Positions 9,334-17,387 of a stretch of DNA of 64,000 nt are shown here, one piece after another. The DNA lies in the NCBI RefSeq assembly GCF_011762125.1, contig NZ_JAASQN010000002.1, positions 248,001 through 312,000 of the forward strand, read 5' to 3'. Numbering within the stretch: the first letter of the stretch is position 1; each line of letters begins with the position of its first letter. Origin of the DNA: Sphingopyxis panaciterrae. Lineage in GTDB: Bacteria; Pseudomonadota; Alphaproteobacteria; Sphingomonadales; Sphingomonadaceae. A program made the translations under genes and the position numbers. The notes under the pieces were generated by a model. The model saw nothing but the letters and a program-made list of their open reading frames with translations, made no database searches and had not been told where the DNA came from.

Positions 9334-9370
9334 AATAGATCTAAAAATAGCTTTAAACGACAAAATAGAT
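9332..9370. repeat. AT-rich gap with direct repeat AAAATAGAT
   Basis: The 66-base gap inside the plus operon is strikingly AT-rich. AAAATAGAT occurs at 9332-9340 and again at 9362-9370 (30 bases apart, three helical turns), with a related CTAAAAATAG between them. GGAGAGAG before the ATG at 9400 is the ribosome site for the next gene. The repeats could be regulator half-sites for an internal promoter. Function is inferred only from arrangement. Confidence 0.35.
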
Positions 9371-9399
9371 ATATTATAGCGACTCGCAAGGAGAGAGTC

Positions 9400-10206
9400 A
9401 TGGATGCCGAAGCGCGCCTGAAGGCTTGGAACAAGCAAGGATTTTTCGTGATCCGCGGCCTGGTCGATGCCGCCGCCGCCAAGGCGGTCGAGGATGAGGT
9501 GATCGCGCGCATCCGCGCCCATCCCCCCGAAAGCCACCCGGGCGAGACGATCTATCAGGCCGGCACCAGCGACTATGCGATCTTCCCCGAAAAGGAACCG
9601 AGCCCGACGGCGCGCAATCCCGAAGACCGCATCGCCAAGGTCTTCAACTGCCATACCGAAGGCATGACCCGCAAAATCGCCGGGAGCGACGCCGTCGCCG
9701 ACGTCGTCGAAGGCCTGCTCGGCCCCGACATCGACTGTTTCCAGAGCCAGTTCATCTTCAAGAACCCCGGCGTCATCGGCCAGCCCTGGCATCAGGACAG
9801 CTATTATTTCCGCTTCGACCGCCAGCCGCAGGTCGGCGTCTGGCTCGCATTGAGCCGCGCCACCTTGGAAAATGGCTGTCTGTGGGTGCTGCCCGGCTCG
9901 CACAAGGGCCCGATCCACGACCATGTCCCCGACCGCCGCCCCGCCGCGAACCGCGCCTATACCGAAATCGTCAGCGAGGACGACAGCGCCCGCGAACCGG
10001 CGCTGATGGAGCCCGGCGACGTCCTCTTCTTCCACTCCTATCTGATGCACATGTCGACCGACAATGTCGCCGCCGAACGCCGCGCCGCGATGGTCTATCA
10101 CTTCGCCCGCGCCGGCACAGAGGCAATCAATCCCGAAGCCGCGGCATCGCTCGCACCCGTCAACCGCTGGATCCCCATCCGCCGCAAGGAGGCCGAAGCC
10201 GCATGA
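9400..10206 (+). CDS. phytanoyl-CoA dioxygenase family protein (first of three in tandem)
   Basis: 268 residues. Iron-binding H131 and D133 are in GQPWHQDSYYF, and distal H217 in SYLMHMSTDN, with the arginine region AAERRAAMVYHFA behind it; CLWVLPGSHKG is the usual PhyH strand. The ATG follows an AAGGAGAG ribosome site. This is the first of three consecutive PhyH genes joined by overlapping codons, so the three enzymes are likely made together and may act sequentially or on different positions of one molecule. Cytoplasmic, no signal. The sequence is clearly different from its two neighbours, so this is old divergence and not a recent tandem copy. Confidence 0.88.
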   Translation: MDAEARLKAWNKQGFFVIRGLVDAAAAKAVEDEVIARIRAHPPESHPGETIYQAGTSDYAIFPEKEPSPTARNPEDRIAKVFNCHTEGMTRKIAGSDAVADVVEGLLGPDIDCFQSQFIFKNPGVIGQPWHQDSYYFRFDRQPQVGVWLALSRATLENGCLWVLPGSHKGPIHDHVPDRRPAANRAYTEIVSEDDSAREPALMEPGDVLFFHSYLMHMSTDNVAAERRAAMVYHFARAGTEAINPEAAASLAPVNRWIPIRRKEAEAA

Positions 10207-11021
10207 CCGCGCCCTATCGCATTCACCCGCAGAACCACGGCTTTTCGTGGACCGACGCACCCGACACTCCGATGCGTCTGGTGACAGCCGAGCAGAAAAA
10301 GCAGTTCGACGAGCAGGGCTATTTCATCCTGCGCGGCGCGTTCAGCGATGCCGAACTCGATACAGTAGAGGCGGCGATCGACCCGCTCGAACATCAGCAT
10401 GAAATGGCGATCCGCGCGAAGGAGGAAGGCCGCGAGGGCATTTCCACCGCCGACGCGATCACCTTCACCGGCCATGTCGTCAAACAGTCGTCGATCCTGA
10501 AATCCTTCGCGGCGCATCCGGTGATCGCCGACGTCTGCCACGATTTGATCGGCCCCGACGTCCGCCTCTATTGGGACCAGTCGGTCTATAAGAAATCGGG
10601 CGTGCCACAGGAATTCCCCTGGCATCAGGACAATGGCTACACCTTCATCGAGCCGCAGCAGTATCTCACCTTCTGGATCCCGCTCGTCGATGTCGACGTC
10701 GACAATGGCTGCCCGTGGATCGCGCCCGGGCTGCACAAGCTCGGCACGCTCGAACATTGGATCACCCCGATCGGGCTCAAATGCCTCGAAGAGGCCGAGG
10801 ATGCCGTGCCCGCGCCCGGCAAGCGCGGCGACATCATCATCTTCTCCTCGCTCGCCCCGCATCGCACCGGCCCGAACCTGAAGGCAGGAACGGTGCGCAA
10901 GGCCTATATCCTCCAATATGCTCCCGACGGCGCCGAGGCGTGGACGAGGGACGGCGCGCGTGTGCCGCAGACCGATCCCGATCGCCAGTTTCCGATCCTG
11001 AAGGACGGGAAACGGCCGTGA
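10203..11021 (+). CDS. phytanoyl-CoA dioxygenase family protein (second of three)
   Basis: 272 residues from the ATG that overlaps the previous stop (ATGA). H141 and D143 in FPWHQDNGYTF and H220 in SLAPHRTGPN give the 2-His-1-Asp iron site; TVRKAYILQYA holds the 2-oxoglutarate arginine region. VDVDNGCPWIAPGLHK is the typical PhyH strand before the distal histidine. It begins with a 30-residue N-terminal extension (HPQNHGFSWTDAP) before the usual FDEQGYFILRG start, suggesting a distinct subgroup. It is followed immediately by a GTG-started third dioxygenase. Substrate unknown; context suggests oxidation of a lipid-like aglycone. Confidence 0.88.
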   Translation: MTAPYRIHPQNHGFSWTDAPDTPMRLVTAEQKKQFDEQGYFILRGAFSDAELDTVEAAIDPLEHQHEMAIRAKEEGREGISTADAITFTGHVVKQSSILKSFAAHPVIADVCHDLIGPDVRLYWDQSVYKKSGVPQEFPWHQDNGYTFIEPQQYLTFWIPLVDVDVDNGCPWIAPGLHKLGTLEHWITPIGLKCLEEAEDAVPAPGKRGDIIIFSSLAPHRTGPNLKAGTVRKAYILQYAPDGAEAWTRDGARVPQTDPDRQFPILKDGKRP

Positions 11022-11887
11022 CCGCCGACGAACTCGCCGCTTTTGCCGAAGCCTTCCGCCGCGATGGCTTCGTTCATGTTCCCGGCGTAATCCCCGCTGA
11101 CGAACTCGCTGTCTACGCCGCCGCGGTCGACGAAGCGGTCGCCAAACGCAAGGCAAACGACACGCGGACGCTCGACGAGAAATCGCCCTATGAGCAAAGC
11201 TTCCTCCAGTGCCAGTATATCTGGGAAGATTTCCCCGGCGTCCGCCCGCTCACCTTCCACCCGAAAGTCGGCGAAGTCACTGCGGCGCTGCTCGGCGCCG
11301 ACCGGGTACGGCTATGGCACGATCAGGCGCTCTACAAGGAGGCCGGCGGGCGCGAGACCGAGGCGCATCAGGACCAGCCCTATTGGCCGATCGTCGAACG
11401 CGACACCGCGACCGCATGGATTCCGCTGATGAAGGTCGATGCTGAAATGGGCTGCATGGGCTATGTCCCCGGCTCGCATCAGGGCGACGCGGAGTTTATC
11501 GACATCTTCGGCACCCCCGGCGACGGCAAGCGCCTTGTCGACAAATATGCCGATACGCCGCCGGTGTTCATCGAATGCGAACCGGGTGACGTGATCTTCC
11601 ACGGCGGCTACACCACACATATGGCCAAGGCGAACCGCTCCGACCACACACGCCGCGTCTATACCGCCATCTATTTCGCCGACGGGTCGCACCGCGGCGG
11701 CACGCGCGCGCACCCGTCGGTCGACCGCGACGCGATCCCCGACGGCGGCATCATCGACGGCGGGGCCACCCCGGTCACCTGGCCGCTCGCGGGCGGACGC
11801 ATTCCCGCCCCCGAGCCATGGCCCGACAGCGGCCTCGAATGGCGCGAGCGCGCCGAACGGCTCGGCATCATCCCGAAGCGCGCATGA
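11018..11887 (+). CDS. phytanoyl-CoA dioxygenase family protein (third of three)
   Basis: 289 residues, starting with GTG in the GTGA junction with the preceding gene; FRRDGFVHVPGVI is the expected PhyH N-terminus, so the GTG start is well placed. Iron ligands are H117 and D119 in TEAHQDQPYW and H201 in GGYTTHMAKANRSDHTRR, with the arginine following. MGCMGYVPGSHQGD is the standard strand. The C-terminus has an extra 50 residues rich in proline and tryptophan (about 235-289). Its stop overlaps the ATG of the GH5 gene. It is likely cytoplasmic and acts in the same pathway as the two preceding dioxygenases. Confidence 0.88.
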   Translation: MTADELAAFAEAFRRDGFVHVPGVIPADELAVYAAAVDEAVAKRKANDTRTLDEKSPYEQSFLQCQYIWEDFPGVRPLTFHPKVGEVTAALLGADRVRLWHDQALYKEAGGRETEAHQDQPYWPIVERDTATAWIPLMKVDAEMGCMGYVPGSHQGDAEFIDIFGTPGDGKRLVDKYADTPPVFIECEPGDVIFHGGYTTHMAKANRSDHTRRVYTAIYFADGSHRGGTRAHPSVDRDAIPDGGIIDGGATPVTWPLAGGRIPAPEPWPDSGLEWRERAERLGIIPKRA

Positions 11888-13833
11888 CCGGGCCGTTCGT
11901 CCGCCAGCACGGCCCGCTCTTCCTCGATACCGATGGCGGACAGGTGATGCTGCGCGGCGTCAATCTTGGCGGCGACTGCAAGGTTCCGCCCGGTCAGGGC
12001 ACCGACGTTTATAGCGATTTTTCCGATCACCGGACGGTCTCCTTCATCGGCCGCCCCTTCCCGCTCGCCGAGGCCGACGAGCATCTCCGCCGCATCGCCG
12101 GCTGGGGTTTCAACACGCTGCGCCTGCTGACGACCTGGGAGGCGGTCGAACATGCGGGGCCGGGCGAATATGACACCGCCTATCTCGACTATCTGACCGA
12201 AATCGCGCGCAAGGCCGGCGAGCATGGCCTCTTCCTCTTCGTCGACTTCCATCAGGACGTGTGGAGCCGCATGTCGGGCGGCGACGGTGCCCCCGGCTGG
12301 GCGTTCGAGGCGGTCGGGCTCGACTTCACCCGATTCGACGCCGCGCGCGCCGCGCATGTCATGCAGGCGCGCTACGACTATGCGTCACCCGAAAAGCTGC
12401 AGGCCGCCTATCCGCAGATGAGCTGGGGGTCGAACTATCGCCTGCCCGCCAACGGTATCATGTGGACGCTGTTCTGGGCAGGACGCACCGTCACCCCCGA
12501 TTTCCGGATCGGCGGCGTCAATGTGCAGGATTATCTGCAGGGCCATTATCTCGGCGCGGTCGATCAGGTCGCGCGGCGGCTCGCCGCGATGCCGCACGTC
12601 CTCGGTTTCGACAGCCTCAATGAACCGAGCCTCGGCTGGGCGGGACAAGCGATCGCCTATCGCCATCTCGCCATGTCCGAAACCAACCCCGAACGTCCAC
12701 GCATCGGCCCGGCGCTCGCGCCGCTCGATGCTATCGCGATGGCGCGCGGGCTGAGCGTCGAGGTGCCCGTACTCACCCGCGACGCCGCGGGCGCCGCGGT
12801 GCCGACGACGACGCAGGTCTTCAACCCCGGCGGCGTGTCGATCTGGCGCGACGGGCACGGCTGCCCGTTCGAGGCGGCGGGGCTCTACCGCATCGCGGAC
12901 GGCACCACAGTCGCGACGGGCGAAGACCGGCTCGCCGCGATCGATCCGACGCACGACATCTATCGTCCCTTCTTCCACCAGGTCGCCGACACGATCCGCC
13001 GGCACCAGCCGGGCTGGACCCTGTTCGCCGAAATGGATGTCTTCGCGCATATCGCGGGCCGCCGCTTTCCGGCCGACCTGCCCGAACGCACCGTCAATGC
13101 AAGCCATTGGTACGACATGGCCATGCTCTATCTGAAGCGCTTCGACCCCGCGAACCACCGCGACGCCGCCACCGGCGATGCCGAGCGCGGGTCGGAGGCG
13201 ATCGCCGCGCGCTATCGCCGCCAGCTTGGCAGTTTCGCCGCCGAGAGCGCCCGATTCCCCGGCGGTGCCCCGACATTGATCGGCGAATTCGGCATCCCCT
13301 ACGATCTGTCCGAAGGCGAAGCCTATGCCCGCTGGGCAGCGGGCGAGCGCGACGGCGTGTGGGATCAGCACGAAGCGGCGCTGAGCCTGATGTACGACGC
13401 GATGGATGCGCTCGGGCTCCATTCGACCCAGTGGAACTACACTGCCTCGAACCGCAACGATCTGCGCGTCGGCGACGGGTGGAATCAGGAAGATCTGTCG
13501 ATCTTCTCGCGCGACCAGCAGGACAGCGCGAACGACGACGGCGGCCGCGCCGTCGCGGGGTTCAGCCGCCCTTATGTGCGGCGCACGCAGGGCCGGCTGT
13601 CATCGGTGTGCTTCGACCGCAAGACCCGGCTATTCACCGCCGAACTACAGGCCGACGCCGCGATCCGCGGCGTGACCGACCTCTACATACCCCGCATCCA
13701 ATATCCGAATGGCTTCGTCGTCCGCTGCGAAGGCGTGCCGGCCGAAATCGACATCGATGCGGCGGGTCAGCGGGTTACGATCCGGGCGACCGCCAGCGGC
13801 GCGATGCAAATCGAGATCGAAGCCGCCGGCTGA
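11884..13833 (+). CDS. glycoside hydrolase family 5, glucosylceramidase/steryl-glucosidase-like (GH5_12-like)
   Basis: 649 residues. Acid/base E247 lies in FDSLNEPSLGW and nucleophile E468 in LIGEFGIPYD; SHWYD (H408) is the conserved active-site strand. The N-terminal blocks VGRPFPL-like FIGRPFPLAEADEH, LLTTWEAVEHAGPGEYD and FHQDVWSRMSGGDGAPGW closely resemble fungal EGCrP-type enzymes that cleave glucosylceramide or steryl beta-glucosides (GH5 subfamily 12), recalled from memory and not by search. A C-terminal beta-domain (about 560-649) follows, as in that group. No signal peptide is seen, so cleavage would be cytoplasmic. It ends the plus operon, its stop abutting the GntR gene end-to-end. 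Confidence 0.8.
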   Translation: MTGPFVRQHGPLFLDTDGGQVMLRGVNLGGDCKVPPGQGTDVYSDFSDHRTVSFIGRPFPLAEADEHLRRIAGWGFNTLRLLTTWEAVEHAGPGEYDTAYLDYLTEIARKAGEHGLFLFVDFHQDVWSRMSGGDGAPGWAFEAVGLDFTRFDAARAAHVMQARYDYASPEKLQAAYPQMSWGSNYRLPANGIMWTLFWAGRTVTPDFRIGGVNVQDYLQGHYLGAVDQVARRLAAMPHVLGFDSLNEPSLGWAGQAIAYRHLAMSETNPERPRIGPALAPLDAIAMARGLSVEVPVLTRDAAGAAVPTTTQVFNPGGVSIWRDGHGCPFEAAGLYRIADGTTVATGEDRLAAIDPTHDIYRPFFHQVADTIRRHQPGWTLFAEMDVFAHIAGRRFPADLPERTVNASHWYDMAMLYLKRFDPANHRDAATGDAERGSEAIAARYRRQLGSFAAESARFPGGAPTLIGEFGIPYDLSEGEAYARWAAGERDGVWDQHEAALSLMYDAMDALGLHSTQWNYTASNRNDLRVGDGWNQEDLSIFSRDQQDSANDDGGRAVAGFSRPYVRRTQGRLSSVCFDRKTRLFTAELQADAAIRGVTDLYIPRIQYPNGFVVRCEGVPAEIDIDAAGQRVTIRATASGAMQIEIEAAG

Positions 13834-14616
13834 TCAATCGGCCGCGCGGCGCCGCCGCTTCTTCCCGCCCTCAAGCTTCAGTTTTTCGATGATCGAATTG
13901 CGCACTGGCTCATTGGCGGCAAAATATTCGTCGATCAGCGCCAGCGCGCGTGGCTTGTCGCGCGCGACCAGCGCGTCGACGATCGCGCGATGCTTGCCCA
14001 GCACGTCCTCGTCGGCGCTCGCACGGCTCTCGCTCGGCGACGCGAACAGGTTGACATAGCGTTCGAGCCGGAAGCCGATATCGCCCAGCATCTGCATCAG
14101 CAGCGGCGAACGGCAGCCCGCGAGCAAGGTGCCGTGGAACTCCCAATAGGTGCGCTGCCATTGCTCGCGCGACTGCGGATCGCCGCCCGGCTGCGCGACC
14201 TTCGCCTTCGACGCGCGGTGGAGTTGAACCACCACGCTCTCCTCCCACGCATCGTCGGCGAGGTCGATCGCCATCTCGATCGCCAGCTTGTAGAGCCGCT
14301 GGTAGACCGCACGCACATCGTCATAATCGTCGAGCGACACGGGCGCGACCCGATAGCCCTTTTGATGCTCGTGGATGACGAGCCCGCTTTCGGACATCAG
14401 CAGGATCGCTTCGCGGATCGGGCTATGCCCGACGCCATAAAATTGGACGAGATGCTCGACCTTCAACCGCTCATGCGGTTCGAACACCCCGCGCACGATG
14501 TCACGCCGCAGCCAGAAGGCGGCCGCCTTCGACGGATTCTGCGCCGGATCGAACGGACCCGATATACCCTGGTCCGAAAAGGTCGAAATCGATGGAATGT
14601 CGGTCGTCACAGACAA
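13834..14616 (-). CDS. GntR-family (FadR-like) transcriptional regulator
   Basis: 260 residues. An N-terminal winged helix (about 28-95: AAFWLRRDIVRGVFEPHERLK, then GHSPIREAILLMSESGLV) precedes an all-helical FCD-like effector domain (about 100-245) with FHGTLLAGC and KHRAIVDALVARD, which hold the usual metal/ligand histidines. The start is either TTG at 14616 or GTG at 14610; both are weak starts. It is the last gene of the minus operon after the acyl-CoA ligase, and its stop touches the GH5 stop with no gap. It probably senses an organic acid from the pathway and controls one or both flanking operons. The conserved palindrome at 14627-14646 lies directly in front. Confidence 0.85.
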   Translation of the reverse strand: MSVTTDIPSISTFSDQGISGPFDPAQNPSKAAAFWLRRDIVRGVFEPHERLKVEHLVQFYGVGHSPIREAILLMSESGLVIHEHQKGYRVAPVSLDDYDDVRAVYQRLYKLAIEMAIDLADDAWEESVVVQLHRASKAKVAQPGGDPQSREQWQRTYWEFHGTLLAGCRSPLLMQMLGDIGFRLERYVNLFASPSESRASADEDVLGKHRAIVDALVARDKPRALALIDEYFAANEPVRNSIIEKLKLEGGKKRRRRAAD

Positions 14617-14626
14617 TATTCCATAC

Positions 14627-14646
14627 GGACTATCGCACGATAGTCC
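14627..14646. promoter_or_regulatory. palindrome upstream of GntR gene, candidate operator
   Basis: GGACTATCG and CGATAGTCC form perfect 9-base arms separated by 2 bases, in the 48-base gap between the acyl-CoA ligase stop and the GntR start. There is no T-run behind either arm, which argues against an intrinsic terminator. An autoregulatory operator for the GntR protein is the simplest reading. Confidence 0.5.
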
Positions 14647-14664
14647 AGCGCCGCGAACGATCGA

Positions 14665-16218
14665 TCAGCCGCCGCGTACCTGTTCCCGTTCGGCGAGCTT
14701 CTGCGCGCGAATATCCTTCTTCAGCACCTTGCCGACTTTCGAACGCGGCAGGTCGTCCCATATCTCCAGCTCCTTCGGCGCCTTGACGCTGCCGATCGCC
14801 GCCTTGACGTGCGCAATCAGCGCCTGCGGACCGGCGCTTTGCCCCGCGCGAAGCTGGACCACAGCACAGACGCGCTCGCCCCATTTGTCATCGGGCAGCC
14901 CGAACACGGCGCCGTCCTGGACCGCCGGATGCGACAGCAGCGCCTGCTCGACCTCGGCCGAATAGACGTTGAAGCCGCCGGTGATGATCATGTCCTTGGC
15001 GCGGTCGACGATGAAGAGGAAATTGTCGGCATCAAGGTAGCCGATATCGCCGGTGCGGTGCCAGCCATTCACCGTCGCCTCGGCGGTCGCGGCGGGGTTC
15101 TTGTAATAGCCGTCCATCACCAGCGAACCGCGCACGCCGATCTCGCCGCGCTCACCCTGCGGCAGCGCCGTGCCATCGTCGCCGAGGATCGCGACCTGCA
15201 CCAGCGGCCCCGGCCTGCCCGCCGACGACAGCCGGTCGCGGGCCACCGATCCGTCGGCACGGAAATGATCTTTCGGCGCCATCATCGAAATCATCATCGG
15301 CGCCTCGGTCTGCCCGAACAATTGCGCCATCACCGGGCCGAGCTTGCCGATCGCCTCCTCCAGCCGCGCCGCCGAAATCGGCGCCGCGCCGTACCAGAAG
15401 CATATCAGCGAAGAGAGGTCGGTCGCCGCCAGATCGGGATGGTCGATCAGCATATAGATCAGCGTCGGCGGCAGGAAGGTGTGAGTCGCCCGGTGCCGCG
15501 CGGCGAGCGTCAGGAATTCGCCGATATCGGGATAAGGCATGATCACGATCTCGCCGCCATGCGCCATGATCGGAAAGGCGAGCACGCCGGCCGCATGGGT
15601 CAGCGGCGCCATCGCCAGATAGACCGGCCGCCCTTCGAACGGATAGCCCATCAGGGTCAGCGCGGTCATCGCCTCGAGATTGCGATTGGTCAGCATCACG
15701 CCCTTGGGATGGCCCGTCGTCCCGCCGGTTCCGGGCAGCATTGCCAGGTCGCTGACGGGCGCCGCCGTAAATGGGACGTCGGCAACGCCCGCCAGCCACT
15801 GGTCGAGCGATGGCGCAAAGGGCTGCTCGGCATCGAGGCAGACGATGACCTCCAGCTTTGGCAGATCCTTTCGCAGCGCATCGACCAGTTCGGCGAATTT
15901 CGAATGAAAGAACAAGGCGTCGCAGTCGAAATTGTCGAGGACATAAGCATTCTCGGCAGCTTCGTTGCGCGGGTTGATCGGGCACCACACCGCGGCGGCG
16001 CGCGAAATGGCAAAGACGCAGGCGAAGGCGACCGGATCGTTGCCCGACAGGATCGCGACATGCTTGCCCGGCGTGATCCCCGCGCCGTTCAGCCCGCGCG
16101 CGACACGGTGGGTCAGCGCCTGCACCGCGCCATAGGACAGGCTCTTCCCGTCCATCGTCAGGCAGGGCGCATCGACGCCGAGCGACGCCCCCTTGTCGAG
16201 CCAGTCGACCAGCCGCAT
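14665..16218 (-). CDS. AMP-forming acyl-CoA synthetase (ANL superfamily)
   Basis: 517 residues with the full ANL set: P-loop PGTGGTTGHPKGVM, WYGAAPIS, LFGQTEAP (A5), GWHRTGDIGYLD (A7), the hinge region DRAKDMIITGGFNVY (A8) and the catalytic lysine in RSKVGKVLKKDI (A10). It should activate a carboxylic acid to its CoA thioester. No signal or membrane segment. It sits 12 bases after the saccharopine-dehydrogenase-like gene in an operon with SDR and TonB receptor, so it probably activates an acid released or made from the imported compound. Chain or ring preference cannot be read from the sequence. Confidence 0.9.
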   Translation of the reverse strand: MRLVDWLDKGASLGVDAPCLTMDGKSLSYGAVQALTHRVARGLNGAGITPGKHVAILSGNDPVAFACVFAISRAAAVWCPINPRNEAAENAYVLDNFDCDALFFHSKFAELVDALRKDLPKLEVIVCLDAEQPFAPSLDQWLAGVADVPFTAAPVSDLAMLPGTGGTTGHPKGVMLTNRNLEAMTALTLMGYPFEGRPVYLAMAPLTHAAGVLAFPIMAHGGEIVIMPYPDIGEFLTLAARHRATHTFLPPTLIYMLIDHPDLAATDLSSLICFWYGAAPISAARLEEAIGKLGPVMAQLFGQTEAPMMISMMAPKDHFRADGSVARDRLSSAGRPGPLVQVAILGDDGTALPQGERGEIGVRGSLVMDGYYKNPAATAEATVNGWHRTGDIGYLDADNFLFIVDRAKDMIITGGFNVYSAEVEQALLSHPAVQDGAVFGLPDDKWGERVCAVVQLRAGQSAGPQALIAHVKAAIGSVKAPKELEIWDDLPRSKVGKVLKKDIRAQKLAEREQVRGG

Positions 16219-16230
16219 CAGCCCTTCTCC

Positions 16231-17355
16231 TCAGTCGTGGACCGTGACGATCGGTTTCAGGACGAGCCCGAACTGGCGCAGCGCGCCCAATATCTCGCGG
16301 TGCCCGAAAGCCTGGCAGGCCGAAGCAAATCCGGTGCGGCGCGGCGGCTGCTGGAGCAGGTTCGCCGCGGCCCATGCCTGCATCAGCCCGGTCTGCTTAT
16401 AATTGCAATTGCCATGGATCAGCACATGCGCGCGGCCAAGCGGGCCTGACGCATAAACAGAATCGATGCTCGTGTTGAGGCGCGGATTTTCGCGCGGCGG
16501 CATGTCGCCCTGCACCGATTCGGCCATTTTCGCGAGCGCCGCTTCCTGCTCCTTGAACGGTAAGGGCTTGATATCGGTATCGATCATCTTGGTCATGGCC
16601 ACAACATTGTCCATGACCTCGCGCGCAAACACCCCCCCATAAACCTTCACGGTCGACACCCGCGGATCCTGCTTGAACCAGATCGGGTGCGAGGTGCCAC
16701 CCCACGGCAGCGTCAGCGCGGTAGCATGCTGGCCGGGGACTTGGCATTCGGTCGCGGTCAGCGTCGGCCATTGAACATATTGATTGTTTTCAAGATAATA
16801 CCAGTCGGCCTTCAGGATCGTGAAGATCGTCTGGACCGAGGCATAGGTCGGGAACCCCTTCCACAGCACCAGCATGTCGAGCGTGTCGAGCCCCGGCATC
16901 GTCTCCAGCGCGATATTCGCCGCAATCTCGCCGGTCGTGTACATTTGCGCGACGCAGGGCGACAGCAGCAGGCCTTTCTTGGCGAAGGCATCGCCCCATT
17001 TTTCCTGCGCCAGCAGCATCCAGTCCTGCTCGCCGGTGGTGTCGAGATAATGGACGCCGGCGTCGAGGCACGCCTCGACCGTCTCGGGGCCATATTTGAT
17101 GAAGGGACCGACCATGTTGCACACGACACTGGCGCCCTTGAACAGCTTGGTCAGCGCCTTCACGTCATGCTCGACCTCGACGACCTCATAGTCGGCGGTC
17201 TCGATGCCGGGGACCTTGTCCATCACCTCCTGCACGCGCTGCTTGTCGCGCCCCGCAGCGATGAAGGGAATGCCCAGCTCGCGCAGATATTCGCAGACAA
17301 GACGGCCGGTGTAGCCCGAGGCGCCATAAACGATGACAGGTTTCTTTTTGCTCAT
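16231..17355 (-). CDS. saccharopine dehydrogenase-like NAD(P)-binding oxidoreductase
   Basis: 374 residues. The N-terminus VIVYGASGYTGRLVCEYL is a Rossmann GxxGxxG fingerprint, followed by CNMVGPFIKYGPETVEACLDAG and HYLDTTGEQDW, which are typical of the saccharopine dehydrogenase-like (trans-acting enoyl reductase-like) family. The ATG at 17355 is chosen since it opens directly onto the Rossmann strand; upstream in-frame sequence belongs to the SDR gene region. It lies 32 bases after the SDR gene. Family members include reductases acting on lipid and polyketide-like substrates, so a redox step on the imported molecule is likely. True lysine metabolism is unlikely in this setting. Confidence 0.75.
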   Translation of the reverse strand: MSKKKPVIVYGASGYTGRLVCEYLRELGIPFIAAGRDKQRVQEVMDKVPGIETADYEVVEVEHDVKALTKLFKGASVVCNMVGPFIKYGPETVEACLDAGVHYLDTTGEQDWMLLAQEKWGDAFAKKGLLLSPCVAQMYTTGEIAANIALETMPGLDTLDMLVLWKGFPTYASVQTIFTILKADWYYLENNQYVQWPTLTATECQVPGQHATALTLPWGGTSHPIWFKQDPRVSTVKVYGGVFAREVMDNVVAMTKMIDTDIKPLPFKEQEAALAKMAESVQGDMPPRENPRLNTSIDSVYASGPLGRAHVLIHGNCNYKQTGLMQAWAAANLLQQPPRRTGFASACQAFGHREILGALRQFGLVLKPIVTVHD

Positions 17356-17387
17356 AACCCCGATCCCTTTTTCATTGATTTCATTGG

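Noticed and set aside
8347..10260. Minus-strand open frame opposite symporter and PhyH genes
   Set aside because: It crosses the gap between two well-supported plus genes and has no recognisable domain.
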